From assembly GCA_018894105.1 (NCBI GenBank), contig CM032120.1, forward strand, positions 29,844,710 through 29,908,709: 64,000 nt of DNA. The letters are read 5' to 3'. A program made the translations under genes and the position numbers. Of the stretch, positions 48,807 through 59,754 are shown piece after piece. The DNA comes from Jacaranda mimosifolia. Lineage: Eukaryota; Streptophyta; Magnoliopsida; Lamiales; Bignoniaceae. The notes beneath the pieces were generated by a model, which ran no database searches, had not been told where the DNA came from, and saw only the letters and a list, made by a program, of their open reading frames with translations. Within the stretch, counting starts at the first letter, position 1, and each line of letters starts with the position of its first letter.

Positions 48807-49385
48807 AACAAATGCCCTAATTGATTAACAGATTGAATGGAAAATAAAATAAGGGCTTGAAATTAGTTTTGCCCCCCAAACCCAAAATTCTCTAAACCCT
48901 AATTTCTTCTCAAATCCAAATCCCTCAAATCTAATCACCCTTCCACCACCCAAGAATCTATTGCATTTCACAACATTGGCAAAGGGATTAGTCATCTAAA
49001 ATCCAAAAAAGAGAGAGAAGACACATTAAGGCAAGAAAATGTTACGGGCACAGCACATTAATGGGCAAAGCCAATAGATTACGATAAGTTTTGTATTCCT
49101 TTCCTTTAAAGTTTTCAATTTTGTTGATGTTGATGTTGAGTGTTGCATGTATAATGTAGAAGGTTTTGAAATAATGTGCTTGTTATTATCATTGTTGGGG
49201 CATTATTGGTCTTTTTTCTGCGTGTATTATTTTTTTTTTCCTGTTTTTTATTGTGGTCCCTGACCTAGTTGTTGGTTTGTATGTTTTTCTTTTTTTGTAC
49301 AAAGTTTGGGGAACACATTATATTATATTATTTAGTATAATGTTTACTGTAAACTTGTTGCTGTTGGCCATGTGATTCTGTTGTC

Positions 49386-51062
49386 TTGAATGTTATTTTT
49401 CGTTCTTTTTTCCTATGTGTTGTAGGTAAAGGTAATTGCATGACCACATTATTAATTCATAATGGAGGTGAATTGATTTTTTTGCGTAGGGCAGAGTATA
49501 TGGAGGGTACTGTTAGTGCTTTTGATTATGTTGACCTAAGGACTATATCCATAAGCCACCTTAAGAGTTTCTATCAGCAATTGGGGTATAATGTAGAAGG
49601 GAAATATTATAGAATTGATCCCTTGCATAAGTTTTGGATTATTATGTTTGAAATTGACTTATTTCAGTTTGTGGACTATTATGAGAATGAGATGCATTTA
49701 TATTTAGATATTGAGAAAGTGGTCAATGAAAATGCTCATTGATGATAAAACTCCTAATCTAAATCCTGAAGAAACTTAGGCAATTAATGACCTACATGGG
49801 GGTAATAAGCCAAATATAGAAGCTGATAGAATCGATGATCAATTGAAGGTATTGAGCCAATTTTAGAAACTGAGGATAGTCCTATCGGGGATAACATTAA
49901 TGATGAAAATAGAGATAGTTCTAATCTAAAAGCTGATGATCAAAATGGGGGGTAGTGTGCCAAATCTTAATATTGAGGTAGTTGAAACTGGGGGTAACGA
50001 GCCAATTTTGGACTATGATCAAACTGAGGCAAATGAAATTAATGCTGATTTTAGGTTTATTGATGAGTATGAGAAAGATATGAATTAGGGTTTAGATGAT
50101 ATTGAAAATGTTAAGTTGATAAAGGGGGCAATACGGGTGGAGAGTGCATGGAGGGAGAAAATGAACAAAATCATAATATAAATGACCCTGGGGAGGAAGA
50201 TAGTGACTTCAGTGATAGTGATTATAACCTAAACAATAATGTAAATGGTGAATATGACAATGATGATGATTTGTTTGAAAAACATATAGATAAGGATGTT
50301 GAATGGGCAGGACTAGCTGAAGAAGAAGATAATGAACCTAATAGTCCTAATGATGTATTTTTTGAAGAAGAATATGACCTTGTGTCTAGTAGGGAAGACT
50401 TTGATAGTGATGTATGTTCAAATGATGGACAGAGGGAAAAATCTTACCCTGTATTCAACACCTCAAACATATTTGGTCCTTCTTTTGACATTGGATGATT
50501 TTTAGTAATAAAAAGGAGTTGAGAAAAGCTATAAGGTCGATGCTATTAAGACAAGAAAAAACTTAAAAATTACCAAAAATTATAAGAGGAGGATCTATGC
50601 CAGGTGCTGTGAAGATACACTTTAGGTGAAAGATGAATCCTCATTTCAGATCAGGGAATATAATCCTAATCACAAATATGGGAGGAACTATAATGTTAAA
50701 AATGTGAAATCACAATGGTTATCAAAGAAGTTTGAAGAGGCTTTCAAGTCTGATCTAAAGAGAAACATTAAAGGCTTCAGAAATAATGCAATTAGGGAAA
50801 TAAGATGTCATGTCTCCAAATATCAGGCCTATAGAGCAAAGAAGAGAGCTTTGAAGTCAATAGAGTGTAACTTTGATGAGCAATGTGCTAGGCTGTAGGA
50901 TTGTGAAAATGAATTAAGAAGAAAAAATCTAGGTTCAACAGTTGTGATGGCAATAAGTGATGAAATATATGCTAAATTTGATAGATTTTATGTCCATTTT
51001 TAGGGCCTTAAACAGGGCTTCTTGGCTAGTTGTAGACTTATTGTAGGTGTTGATGGATGCCA
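49386..51062 (+). pseudogene. MURA-type MULE transposase, N-terminal half
   Basis: 49440-49742 encodes a PB1-like N-terminal domain (TTLLIHNGGELIFLRRAEY, then FDYVDLRTISISHL and a GYNVEGKYYRIDP loop), typical of this class. 50148-50498 is the acidic linker rich in D, E, N and S and ending FGPSFDIG. 50500-50640 continues with FSNKKELRKAI, the MuDR N-terminal fold, and 50626-50898 has SSFQIREYNPNHKYGRNYNV and VKSQWLSKKFEEAFKSD, the FAR1/MuDR zinc-binding region. About 50900-51062 ends at GVDGCH, the first catalytic Asp of the DDE core, where the hAT element interrupts the frame. Several stops and frameshifts are present. Confidence 0.85.
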
Positions 51063-52824
51063 CTAGGGGTGGCAAATTGGGTTTAGAACCATGATTCCAG
51101 CCTAACCTACTTAGTTTTGGGTTGGGTTTAAAATAATATGAGTGTATTTGGGTTGGGTTGGGTTCAATTGGGTTATAAGTTCAAATGGGTTGAAGATGAG
51201 TAAAAAATGAATTGTAAATGGTCTAAGCCAATTTCTGTTGAAATAGTGCCTGGCAAGCCAATTAGATTGGCCTTGTAAAACTATTTTCTTGTAAAACAAT
51301 CTTGATTGAATGATATTTTTTATATGGCCATCTTCATCTTATACTCTTTAATATTTCACTTGCATTTAGATGAAGCCTTTAGATCACTCTTGACTACGGA
51401 GCTTGGTTTGTTGACCATGGAATAAGTCTCAGACGGTCGTGATCTTAAATCTTCCAAGTCATAGGATAGATCTGGATAGGGTATCTAAGATTTGGATAGA
51501 CTTGCACTAATGATGTATAAATCCAAGAGTTGGATATTGCTCCATTCCATGAGCAACCATATGAGATATGAGTGCATGTTAGTAGGTTCTTGTTAAAGAA
51601 AAAGGTATTGAAGGCCCACCGAAGAATCCACTAGATAGTCATAGTGGCAAATTCTCCAACTTACGCTAGTGCATATTATTAGTTATTTGACCTGAAGATC
51701 CATGATAACCTTGTGTCTGGTCCTCATGCTTTGAATCTTCCTTGACCACTTAGCGGGTCTTCCAGGTTGAGGTTGGGTATGAGCTACTTGGCATGTAGGT
51801 TTGTGAAATCTAAGATGGAATCCGACTCCTCGCTTTTGTGAAGGGCGAACGCATCTCCTATGTATTCTATAATGATCGATTCCAAGAAATCCTTGCGCAA
51901 GGTAGTGTGACAATTTGGAAAAGGAGTTTTCCAAAGATGAGGTCACACAAGGGAATCGAACATCGGGAATAGAGACATAGTATTGAGGCTATTAGGGAGC
52001 CAACAAATATCTTGCCCTAGGCCTCTTTTCGGAGATACGAGACAAAAGGACCGTATTTGCATGGTAAGCGTAGAGCTATAATGGTTATCCAAAATGTTCA
52101 TTTCGGCCAATTAGTTGGGCTCCATGTGCTTGAGGTTAGACATCAACCATGAAGATTGGGTATTCTTTAATTAATGAGATTAGTTGAATTGAGTTTATTA
52201 GTTTAAAAGTGTTTTAAACTAAAAAGAATATATGATATTCAAAAGTCACAAGGAGTTGTGAGCCCATGTCCAATGAATGGTAGAACCTATTGAGTCACAC
52301 ACAAAAGCCAATTAGCTTCCTAGCTGATGGAGCAATTTTCTAAGAGTTAGAGAATTCTCCTAGTGGGCTGATTTTTGAAGTATCCAATTTAAAGGTCAAT
52401 TTTGGCTTGATTATAAGTGTTAAATTAATCAATTAATTTAAAAGGTTAAATTAGACCAATAATTAAGAAGTTAATATTTGGTGCCAAAGTGAACATCAAT
52501 TGGTTAAGTTAACTTAAATAGTTAAGTTAAAAAAATTAAGCTTAAGAGTTAAGCTTGTTTGACTTAAGAGTTAAGTCAAAGGTTAATTAATTAAATTAAA
52601 GTATTTAATTTAATTAATGGAAAGAATACATTTTGGAGGGAAAATTCAAATGAAATGTTCATTTGAATTAGCATCTTAATTAGCTTGAAATTAGATTTCA
52701 AATGTAATTAAGATGCACATGAAATTCAAATTGGATTTGCATTTGCATTTGCCACCTTGGCAATGCAAGTTGGCCACCCACCTTGAGGAAGGTGTGATGC
52801 CAACTTAGAATCACACCAACCTCA

Positions 52825-52825
<1 letters not shown>

Positions 52826-52879
<54 letters not shown>
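52826..52879. repeat. (CT)n-(AT)n compound microsatellite
   Basis: About 14 CT units followed directly by about 12 AT units. Confidence 0.9.
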
Positions 52880-52950
52880 GGGTGTGAGGATAGACTATTG
52901 CTGAAAGTGTGAAAGAATTAGATTCTTTTCATAATTGAAAGCTTTGCTCT

Positions 52951-52972
52951 CTTCTTCTTCTTCTTCTTCTTC
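52951..52972. repeat. (TTC)n microsatellite
   Basis: Seven consecutive CTT/TTC units. Confidence 0.85.
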
Positions 52973-54043
52973 CCTACCTCAAATTGGCCTCCACCATTGT
53001 CATTCTCCTCCCTTATTCCAGCTTATAATGAGGAGAGTTTGGAAGTTTCAATTGGTGTGTGGATCATATCAATAGAGGCAAACATGTTAGTTTGCTACAG
53101 TTTGGATATCCACTTGAGCAGAGCACCGATTTGGTGAATTTTTCCAAGGAGATCCAGAAATCTTTTTTTATCCAAAATTTTTATTGTGTTTCCTCCAAGG
53201 TGTTGAGAGGTTTAAATATTTTTTTCGTTAATTTTGGAGGAGTTTTAACAAGGTTAAAATTTGCTACCTTCCTGGTGCGCGGTTTCTGGCAGATTCTGGA
53301 TTGGTGAAAGGTTCACCACTTTCTCCTTGGATATTAGCATTTTAAGGTAACACTCTATCTAAATCTGGATTTTAGGCATGATTTGATCCTTATTAGCTTG
53401 TAATCACTAGTTTATTTAAGCTTTTAAAGTTTTATAATTGGATCTTAGTGCCTTACTTGCCTTCAATTTCACCCAAAATTTTATTGGAAAAAAAATAAAA
53501 GATCCACCCAAAATTAACATGCTCTTTCATTATTATATTCTTACTTAATTGTTAAATTCTCAATAAGAATTTCTGTAAGTAACTATATTTTTTATATATA
53601 ATTTGAGTTAGAATTACTTCAATTACATGTCATAATTTATAGTATAGATACAAATATTATTATTATTTGAAAATAAGATCATCTTAAGGAAGTATATGTG
53701 GAGGTTTATTATGAAATTTTCAAAATTTGTATTTAAGAGTACCTTTCTTTCATTTATGAAATTTAATTGAAATGAGAGTTAGATTATAATAGAGTTAAAT
53801 TTCAACTGAAAAGAGAGTTAGACTATATGGAGTAAATGAGAATTACTAAATAATTAATAAGAATTAAGAATTCTTTTTTACTTATTCTAAAGTTTTAATA
53901 TATAACTCATGCCAAATGAATGTTGCATTTGCATTTTGTAAGTCACAATGATTTCCACTTTATTCATTATCTTCTTTTTGTTAATAATAATTAATTAACA
54001 TACGTAAAATAAAGATAAAAATTATAATTTAACAAAATAATAT

Positions 54044-54835
54044 TGATGAGGGTGAGATCCGTTTTGGGCTGGATCAGTTGGTAAATTTGGATGTATTCGA
54101 CCTCAGTAGTTGATATTTAGGTAATTGGGCTAAGTCCTGCAATCATAAGCAAACGTCAAGCTAGCTGAGGTGCCCTCGGCTAAGGTACTATGATGCTCAA
54201 GTTAGTATATAGTCGATCGGATATAACGAACAGTAGAGTGAGGGCTTTTTGTATATAGAATGGCATACCTTTGAGAGGCTGGAGTGGGGGCTTTTATAGC
54301 CTTCTCCCAGTGGGGATTTGTCTAAGATGCCCTTGACATGTAGGAAGGATTTTTGTCCTTGTATGAGGGGCATTAGGTCATTTCCCACTCTTGTACTATT
54401 CCAGGTGGCTGACTTTCCAGGTTTTAGGGACAAAATAGGACACTGTAGATGTGCATTCTCCCTAGTGCAGCAGCATGGGTGGTACTGGGGCAGCATGCGC
54501 CATTAATGCGAATACATGCTGCCTGTCAGGGCATTTCATGCGGCAGAGTTGGTTTTGCGCTAGGTCGACCTCTCTGGTCGGTAGAAGGGTCGACCTAACA
54601 ATGGGTTGGCACGCGGCGTATGAGGTGGACGAGCGACGCAGTCGAGGGATCGACCAACCGTCTTGTATGTGACTTTGTCGAGTGCCTGCTTACCTAGGTA
54701 CGATGTCGATCTGTAAGGTCGATTTGGGACACCTGACGTCGGTAGCACCATTGGGTCCTGGGTATGAGATGGGCCCAACGCTACATTCGTGGGTCTGCGG
54801 TCTTTGGGCCGAGCTTATTGGGCTATCCCATATCA
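54044..54835 (-). repeat. 3' LTR of the gypsy element (792 bp)
   Basis: Ends TGATGAGGGTGAGA on the plus strand side and CCCATATCA at the other. Carries a 27-bp segment near 54560-54590 that the other LTR lacks. Confidence 0.92.
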
Positions 54836-54850
54836 TGAGTCCCCCCACTT
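54836..54850 (-). other. polypurine tract
   Basis: Read on the minus strand AAGTGGGGGGACTCA, immediately before the 3' LTR. This is the expected start of plus-strand DNA synthesis. Confidence 0.7.
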
Positions 54851-55266
54851 CCAAATGCTGAACGAGAGGATCTATGAGAAGGATTGGGGAGTAGTTTGTT
54901 GTGCAGTTACGTGGGTTCATCGACGAGGGTTTTTGAAAATCTACTCGGGTTTCGTGGATTTTAATGAGCGGTTACATCATGGCGGGCGTGGCGCCGAATG
55001 ATGGTTACAACATTATTACAATCGCTTGGATTCCTCGCTCGTTTGCCTATAAATAGGTGCTGTCAAAGTAGCCATTTTTACTTTTACTGCCTTTGCGTTT
55101 GGTCGAGCTTAGAGCCAACCGCATTTGCTGCTAATATACTCTGTTTTTAGTTCATCGACAGAGAGTAAGTCTCTTTTTTCATTCTCCTTAGTGTTCTTTA
55201 TTTTGTTGTAGCCATGTTGCATTTATCTAATTCTTAGGGTAGCCATGGGGGAGACAGTGAGGCTAC

Positions 55267-56388
55267 TCATTCTAATAGGCCTAGGGGTTTATCAGAGGAG
55301 TCAAGTAGCTCGTCGAGCGACAGCTCGAGTTCCAATAGATCGAGCAACGACCGCAGGGGTGATTGAGCTGGCTTAGCGAGCATAGGTGGCGAGGATAGGT
55401 ATTGCATAAGCTCAACGAGAGCTTGGTCATACTGCTCAGTCCACTGAAACCCCAATTTTTTAGCATTTTTGAGTATTTTGAAGAAAAAAAGACTCTTGTC
55501 GGCCAGCTGTGCAATGAATCTACCAAGGGCTATTATCCTACCGACCAAACGCTGTACGTCTCGAACAGTATGGGGCGAGGCAATGTCCAGAACCGCTTGG
55601 ATCTTAAGCGGGTTCGCTTCGATCCCTCTTTAGCTGACCATGTAACCATGGAACTTGCCTCATCAAACCCCGAATGTGCACTTATTGGGATTGAGTTTCA
55701 TACCAAAGGCCCTCAATATAGAGAAGGTGTGGTCGAGGTCGATTAGGTGGTCCTCAACTTTATCTATTTTTACAATCATGTCATCGATGTAGACCTCCAT
55801 CGATTTTTTGATCTCATTTTTTAACATAAAGTTGACCAATCTTTGGTGCGTTGCCCCCACAATCTTGAGCCCAAAGGGCATGATCAAAAAACAGTATACT
55901 CCATTAAGGAAGACAAAAGATGTCTTGTCCCTATCCTTAGGCGCCATGAATATTTGATAGTAACCTTGGAAGGCATCCATCATGCTCAATAATTAACAAC
56001 CAGCGGTGGAATCGACTAATAAGTCTATGCGAAGCAGGGGGTAAAGATCCTTAGGGCAAGCTTTATTCAAATAAGTGAAATCGTTACACATGCGCCATTT
56101 GCCCTCATTCTTAGGGACGAGTACAACATTACAAAGCCAAGAGGAGTACTGAATTTCTATAATATATCATGCCTCTAGTAGCTTGTTGACCTCCTCTTCG
56201 ATGATTTGGGACTTCTCAGCATTGAAGGTTCTTATCTTCTGTCTCACCGATTTGTAGGCAGGGTCGACGTTGAAGCGATGAATGATAACACTTAGGTCAA
56301 TTCCCTGGAAGTCGAAAGCTTTCCAGGTGAACACGTCGATGTTTCTTCGAAGGAAGTCGACCATGAAGCATTCCAAATGGTCGCCCAT
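55267..56388 (-). pseudogene. gypsy reverse transcriptase, partial
   Basis: 56388-56167 is the segment before the RT fingers (NIDVFTWKAFDFQGIDLSVI, KSQIIEEEVNKLLEA). 55989-55663 is the RT palm (MDAFQGYYQIFMAPKDRDKT, then VYIDDMIVK with the catalytic Asp pair). 55548-55267 is the RT thumb/connection start (GRFIAQLADKSLFFFKILKN). Sequence then breaks off before RNase H. A stop lies between the first two pieces near 56000-56160. RT would copy element RNA; the deletion removes RNase H and integrase. Confidence 0.85.
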
Positions 56389-56400
56389 ATCGCTTCCTAC

Positions 56401-57124
56401 CTAAGTGGTCTTGTCGGGGTTTTCAGGTTCCAGCTCTATTATTTTGAACTCCCCAACGGGCTCGACCCGGGTGTTTTCCAACTTTCTTTTCTTAGATGAA
56501 GGTCCCTCCTCGGGTTTCGCTACAGGGGCGTCCCCCATGGGCTTCAGTTGAGGTTGCTTCTTCTGGTCATTGGACTCGACGGAAATGGTATAGTACCGCC
56601 ATGCGTCCTTAACATTACATAAAAGTTCTCCTACTCCTGCTGGGGTTGGGAACTTGATATTCATGTGGTAAGTAGAGACAATGGCCCTAAAGTCGTTCAG
56701 GGCGGGTTGACCAATGATGACATTGTAGCAAATAGAGCGTCAACTACCAGGTAGTTGATCATCAAGGTTCTGCTTCGGGGACCCTGTCCAAATGATGTGG
56801 ATAGGTTAATAGATTCCTCCAGGATGATCTCGGACCCCCCAAATCTGACCAGCGGTGTTCGGATTGGCTCAAGCTTTAGTTGCCCCAAATTCATCATGTT
56901 CAAGGTGGACAAAAATATGATGGTCACAGAACTCCGTTGTTGACCAAAATCTTTCTCACTTCAAAATTGGCTATTTCGAATGTTACCACCATGGAGCAAT
57001 CAATCTTTCTGTCGACTCTTATGTTCTCCAGATGATCGAGATCAGACTCGATGAAGAAGATTGGTTCCGCGTTGTTAGAGAGTTGAAAAATAGTTTTGAC
57101 CTTGGATGATTTGTTCGATTCCAA
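56401..57124 (-). pseudogene. gypsy protease region
   Basis: Minus-strand frames 57124-56924 (ESDLDHLENIRVDRKIDCSM, then FEVRKILVNNG, where family members have VDGGSSAD), 56927-56697 (PLVRFGGSEIILEESINL) and 56664-56401 (KFPTPAGVGELLCNVKDAWR). The order is the aspartic protease followed by the linker to reverse transcriptase. The active-site Asp appears to be Asn in the visible frame, and three frames are needed, so it is non-functional. Confidence 0.7.
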
Positions 57125-57345
57125 CTGCCTCTGGGTTTGCTTTCTGGCGGACCTTGAGCCCCCCTAGTGGGACCTCCCGCAATCATGTTGATGACTACTT
57201 GAATGGGTGGGTGGGGCTCTTGGGCTGGTTTCTTTCATTTATCTTCTCTTCTTGTGGGCTGGCCGACCTTTCTCTACGGGGGAGTCCGATCGATTTTGCC
57301 CTCTTCGTACCTGGCATGCCTTTCAACGTATTTTTTCAAATGACC

Positions 57346-58068
57346 CTACCTGATCAGTCTTTCGATCTCATCATGCAAGTTGAAACAATCTTCTGTGTCA
57401 TGCCCTTTTTGCTTATGGAAGTGGTAGTATTTCTTCGACTTTTTCATGGCTTCTGTCTCGATCAGTTTTCTAGGCCTTTTAAGGAGATTGTTATGCTGGA
57501 TAGCAAACAACACCTCCTTCCTTGGGAAAGTGAGCGGGGTATAATCATGAAAGCATTTAATGGGGGATCGACATCCCTCATTGTTCTGGCGGTCGTCTTT
57601 CTCCTTGCTCTTCTTCTTCTCGACCTTAGGATTGCCATATTTCTTCTCCTCTTGGGTCATGTACCTCTCCGCGAGGTCGAGGAGCTCCTCTATCAACCTT
57701 GGCTGCTCGCGTACCAATGCATTGGCACACTATTTATGCCTAAGGCCTAAAAATAGTACGTCGATCAGAAATTTGATCCTTGGACTATCGATTTTCAACA
57801 CCTCCATGTTAAATCTAGTAAAAAAGTCTCGGAGGGATTCCCCTTCATTTTGTTTCACCGTGTGCAAATGGGTGTGTGGGATTTTTGTCTTCCTCCTGCT
57901 TGCAAACTGATGTAAAAACTTGTCGCACAACAGATTGTACGAGTATATTGACGTCGATTCCAACTTAACGAACCAGTCCAACGCTATCCCCTGAAAAGTG
58001 GTTACTAACATTTTGGCGTGGATGTAGTCACTGTGCCTGTGCAACTGCATCATGTACTCGAATTGCAT
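57346..58068 (-). pseudogene. gypsy gag (capsid and nucleocapsid part)
   Basis: Two frames in the same phase, separated by a single TAG near 57727-57729. The first part (58068-57730) is the retrotransposon gag domain (QGIALDWFVKLESTSIYSYN, KQNEGESLRDFFTRFN). The second (57717-57346) has the linker LIEELLDLAERYMTQEEKK and a decayed zinc knuckle YYHFHKQKGHDTEDCFNLHD, in which the first cysteines are replaced. Further upstream gag sequence in other frames reaches about 58570. Gag would package element RNA; the single stop and lost cysteines make it inactive. Confidence 0.85.
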
Positions 58069-58806
58069 TAAGTGCTTGTTTGGGTCCGACGAGCTATCAT
58101 ATCGAGGTAGGCCAGTTGGGATTTTGGCATCAACGGTGATGTGCTCGTCGATAATATCCTAGACGAGTGGTGAATCTCTCTTCCTTTAGAACCTCGACGG
58201 TCATCTTGATGGTAGTTTTTATCTGTATTTCTTCTTAAGATCTCCTCCAATCGCCGATTTAACTATTAGACTTGGTGGGATACTTTTTCTCATTCTTCCC
58301 TGTTAGCTTGGGATGCGTTTCTGTTCAGGTGGGGCCTTGAGCGCTCGACCCTATTGCATTGCGGGGCTCGAATAGGTTGAATGTCGTGGTCAACAGAATC
58401 TGCAACCTTTTCGCGAGGCATGGGTCTGGCCACTTTCCTTGGAAAATGACTAGTACGTTGCGCCTTGAGGGAGGCCTTCTAGACTCTGGTCGATCCTGAT
58501 TTTCTCTAGGCAGTCTCTCTTTCGGGGCCACGGGCTGCGGCGTGGCATTGGCCGCCGGTTCCAATTGCACGATGTGTCATTCAAAGCCACAGATAGTTGA
58601 GCTAAAATCTGTGCTGATATCTATTCGCTGATGAGCTGCATCAATTGAGGCATGGTTAGGGTGACCACCTGTTCTAGCTGGGCACTCGACCCTAGGGCAC
58701 CAACTTCTTGCTGAGGTCTAGGAGGGAGAGAGTTTTACCTCCTGTTTTCTTCTCTTCCTGAGGGGGCTTGCCTTGGTGTTCACCATTTTTGATTGAGGAC
58801 TGCAAG

Positions 58807-58826
58807 TTCCCACAGACGGCACCAAA
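58807..58826 (-). other. tRNA primer-binding site
   Basis: Read on the minus strand: TTTGGTGCCGTCTGTGGGAA, directly next to the 5' LTR. This is the standard site of the Tat/Athila side of plant gypsy elements and fixes the element's direction. Confidence 0.85.
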
Positions 58827-59591
58827 TGACGAGGGTGAGATTCGTTTTGGGCTGGATCAGTTGATAAATTTGGATGTATTCGACCTCGTTGGTCGATATT
58901 CAGGTAATTGGGCTGAGTCCTACAATCACGAGCAAACGTTAGGCTAGTCGAGGTTCCCTCGGCTAAGGCACTCCGACGCTTAAGTTAGTATAGAGTCGAC
59001 TGGATATAACGAGCAGTAGAGTTAGGGCTTTTTGTATATAGAATGGTATACCTTTGAGAGGCTGGAGTGGGGGCTTTTATAGCCTTTTCCCAGTGGGGAT
59101 TTGTCTAAGATGCCCTTTACATGTAAGAAGGATCTTTGTCCTTGCATGAGGGGCATTAGGTCATCTCACTCTTGTACTATTCTAGGCGGCTGTCTTCCCA
59201 GGTTTTAGGGACATAATAGAATACTATAGATGTGTCTCCTCCCTAGTGCGACAACATAGGTGGTACTAGGGCGGCATGCGCCATTAATGCGGAGATATGC
59301 TGCCTGTCAGGGCATTTCATGCGGCAGAGTTGGTTTTATGTTGGGTCGACCTAACAATGGGTTGGCACGCGGTGTATGAGGTGGACGAGCAACATGGTCG
59401 AGGGATCGACCAGCCGTCTTGTATGTGACCCTGTTGAGTGCCCGCCTGCCTGGGTATGACGTTGATCTGTTAGGTTGATTTGGGTCACTTGACGTCGGTA
59501 GCACCATTAGGCCTTGCATATGAGATGGGCCTGGCGCTATATCCTTAGGTTTGTAGTCTTTGGACCGAGCCCATTGGGCTATCCCATATCA
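58827..59591 (-). repeat. 5' LTR of the gypsy element (765 bp)
   Basis: TGACGAGGGTGAGA to CCCATATCA. The 27-bp length difference to the other LTR equals the missing segment between two GGTCGACCT copies. Confidence 0.92.
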
Positions 59592-59754
59592 AATATGTTA
59601 ATATATTTAGCAAAATATTATGATTTTTTTTTGTTATAGGACCTGCCCATACCTAACCCAACCCATTTTGAACCCATAAATATATACCCATTTTGAACCC
59701 AACCCATAAAGATCCAACTGGTACCCAACCCAACCCACCCATTTGTCACCCTTA

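Larger units (their letters stand above)
51300..54038. other. interior of the hAT element, probable LTR-derived
   Basis: No coding domain is found. A CT run merging into (AT)n (52826-52879) and a TTC repeat (52951-52972) lie in a segment with the texture of a retrotransposon LTR: AT-rich left part, TATA-like tract, transcribed-looking right part. No TG...CA ends with a duplication could be fixed. A plus-strand frame at 53059-53307 (82 codons) has no domain. Confidence 0.35.
54044..59591 (-). mobile_element. Ty3/gypsy (Tat-like) LTR retrotransposon, internally deleted
   Basis: Two LTRs (54044-54835 and 58827-59591), both starting TG and ending CA, flanked by the 5-bp duplication AATAT (54039-54043 and 59592-59596). 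The element reads on the minus strand: primer-binding site at 58826-58807, gag, protease, start of reverse transcriptase, then a purine tract (54850-54836, AAGTGGGGGGACTCA) beside the 3' LTR. RNase H and integrase are missing between about 55267 and 54850, and the genes carry stops. It is a non-autonomous and now inactive copy. The LTRs differ at about a dozen of the first ~110 bases, so the insertion is old. Confidence 0.92.
51064..59754. mobile_element. hAT-type non-autonomous element (contains LTR retrotransposon)
   Basis: Ends TAGGGGTGGCAAATTGGG and, reversed, TAAGGGTGACAAATGGGT are the inverted termini of a well-known plant hAT group. The 8-bp direct repeat GATGCCAC (51056-51063 and 59755-59762) is the exact hAT signature. 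Subterminal regions are full of GGGTTGGGTT and its complement. No hAT transposase is found. After removal of the gypsy element (54044-59591) about 3.1 kb remains, including a retroelement-like stretch at 51300-54038. Confidence 0.85.

Noticed and set aside
57106..57750. 214-codon plus-strand ORF, the longest in its region
   Set aside because: It lies antisense to recognisable gypsy gag and protease frames on the minus strand; its composition follows from the opposite-strand codons.
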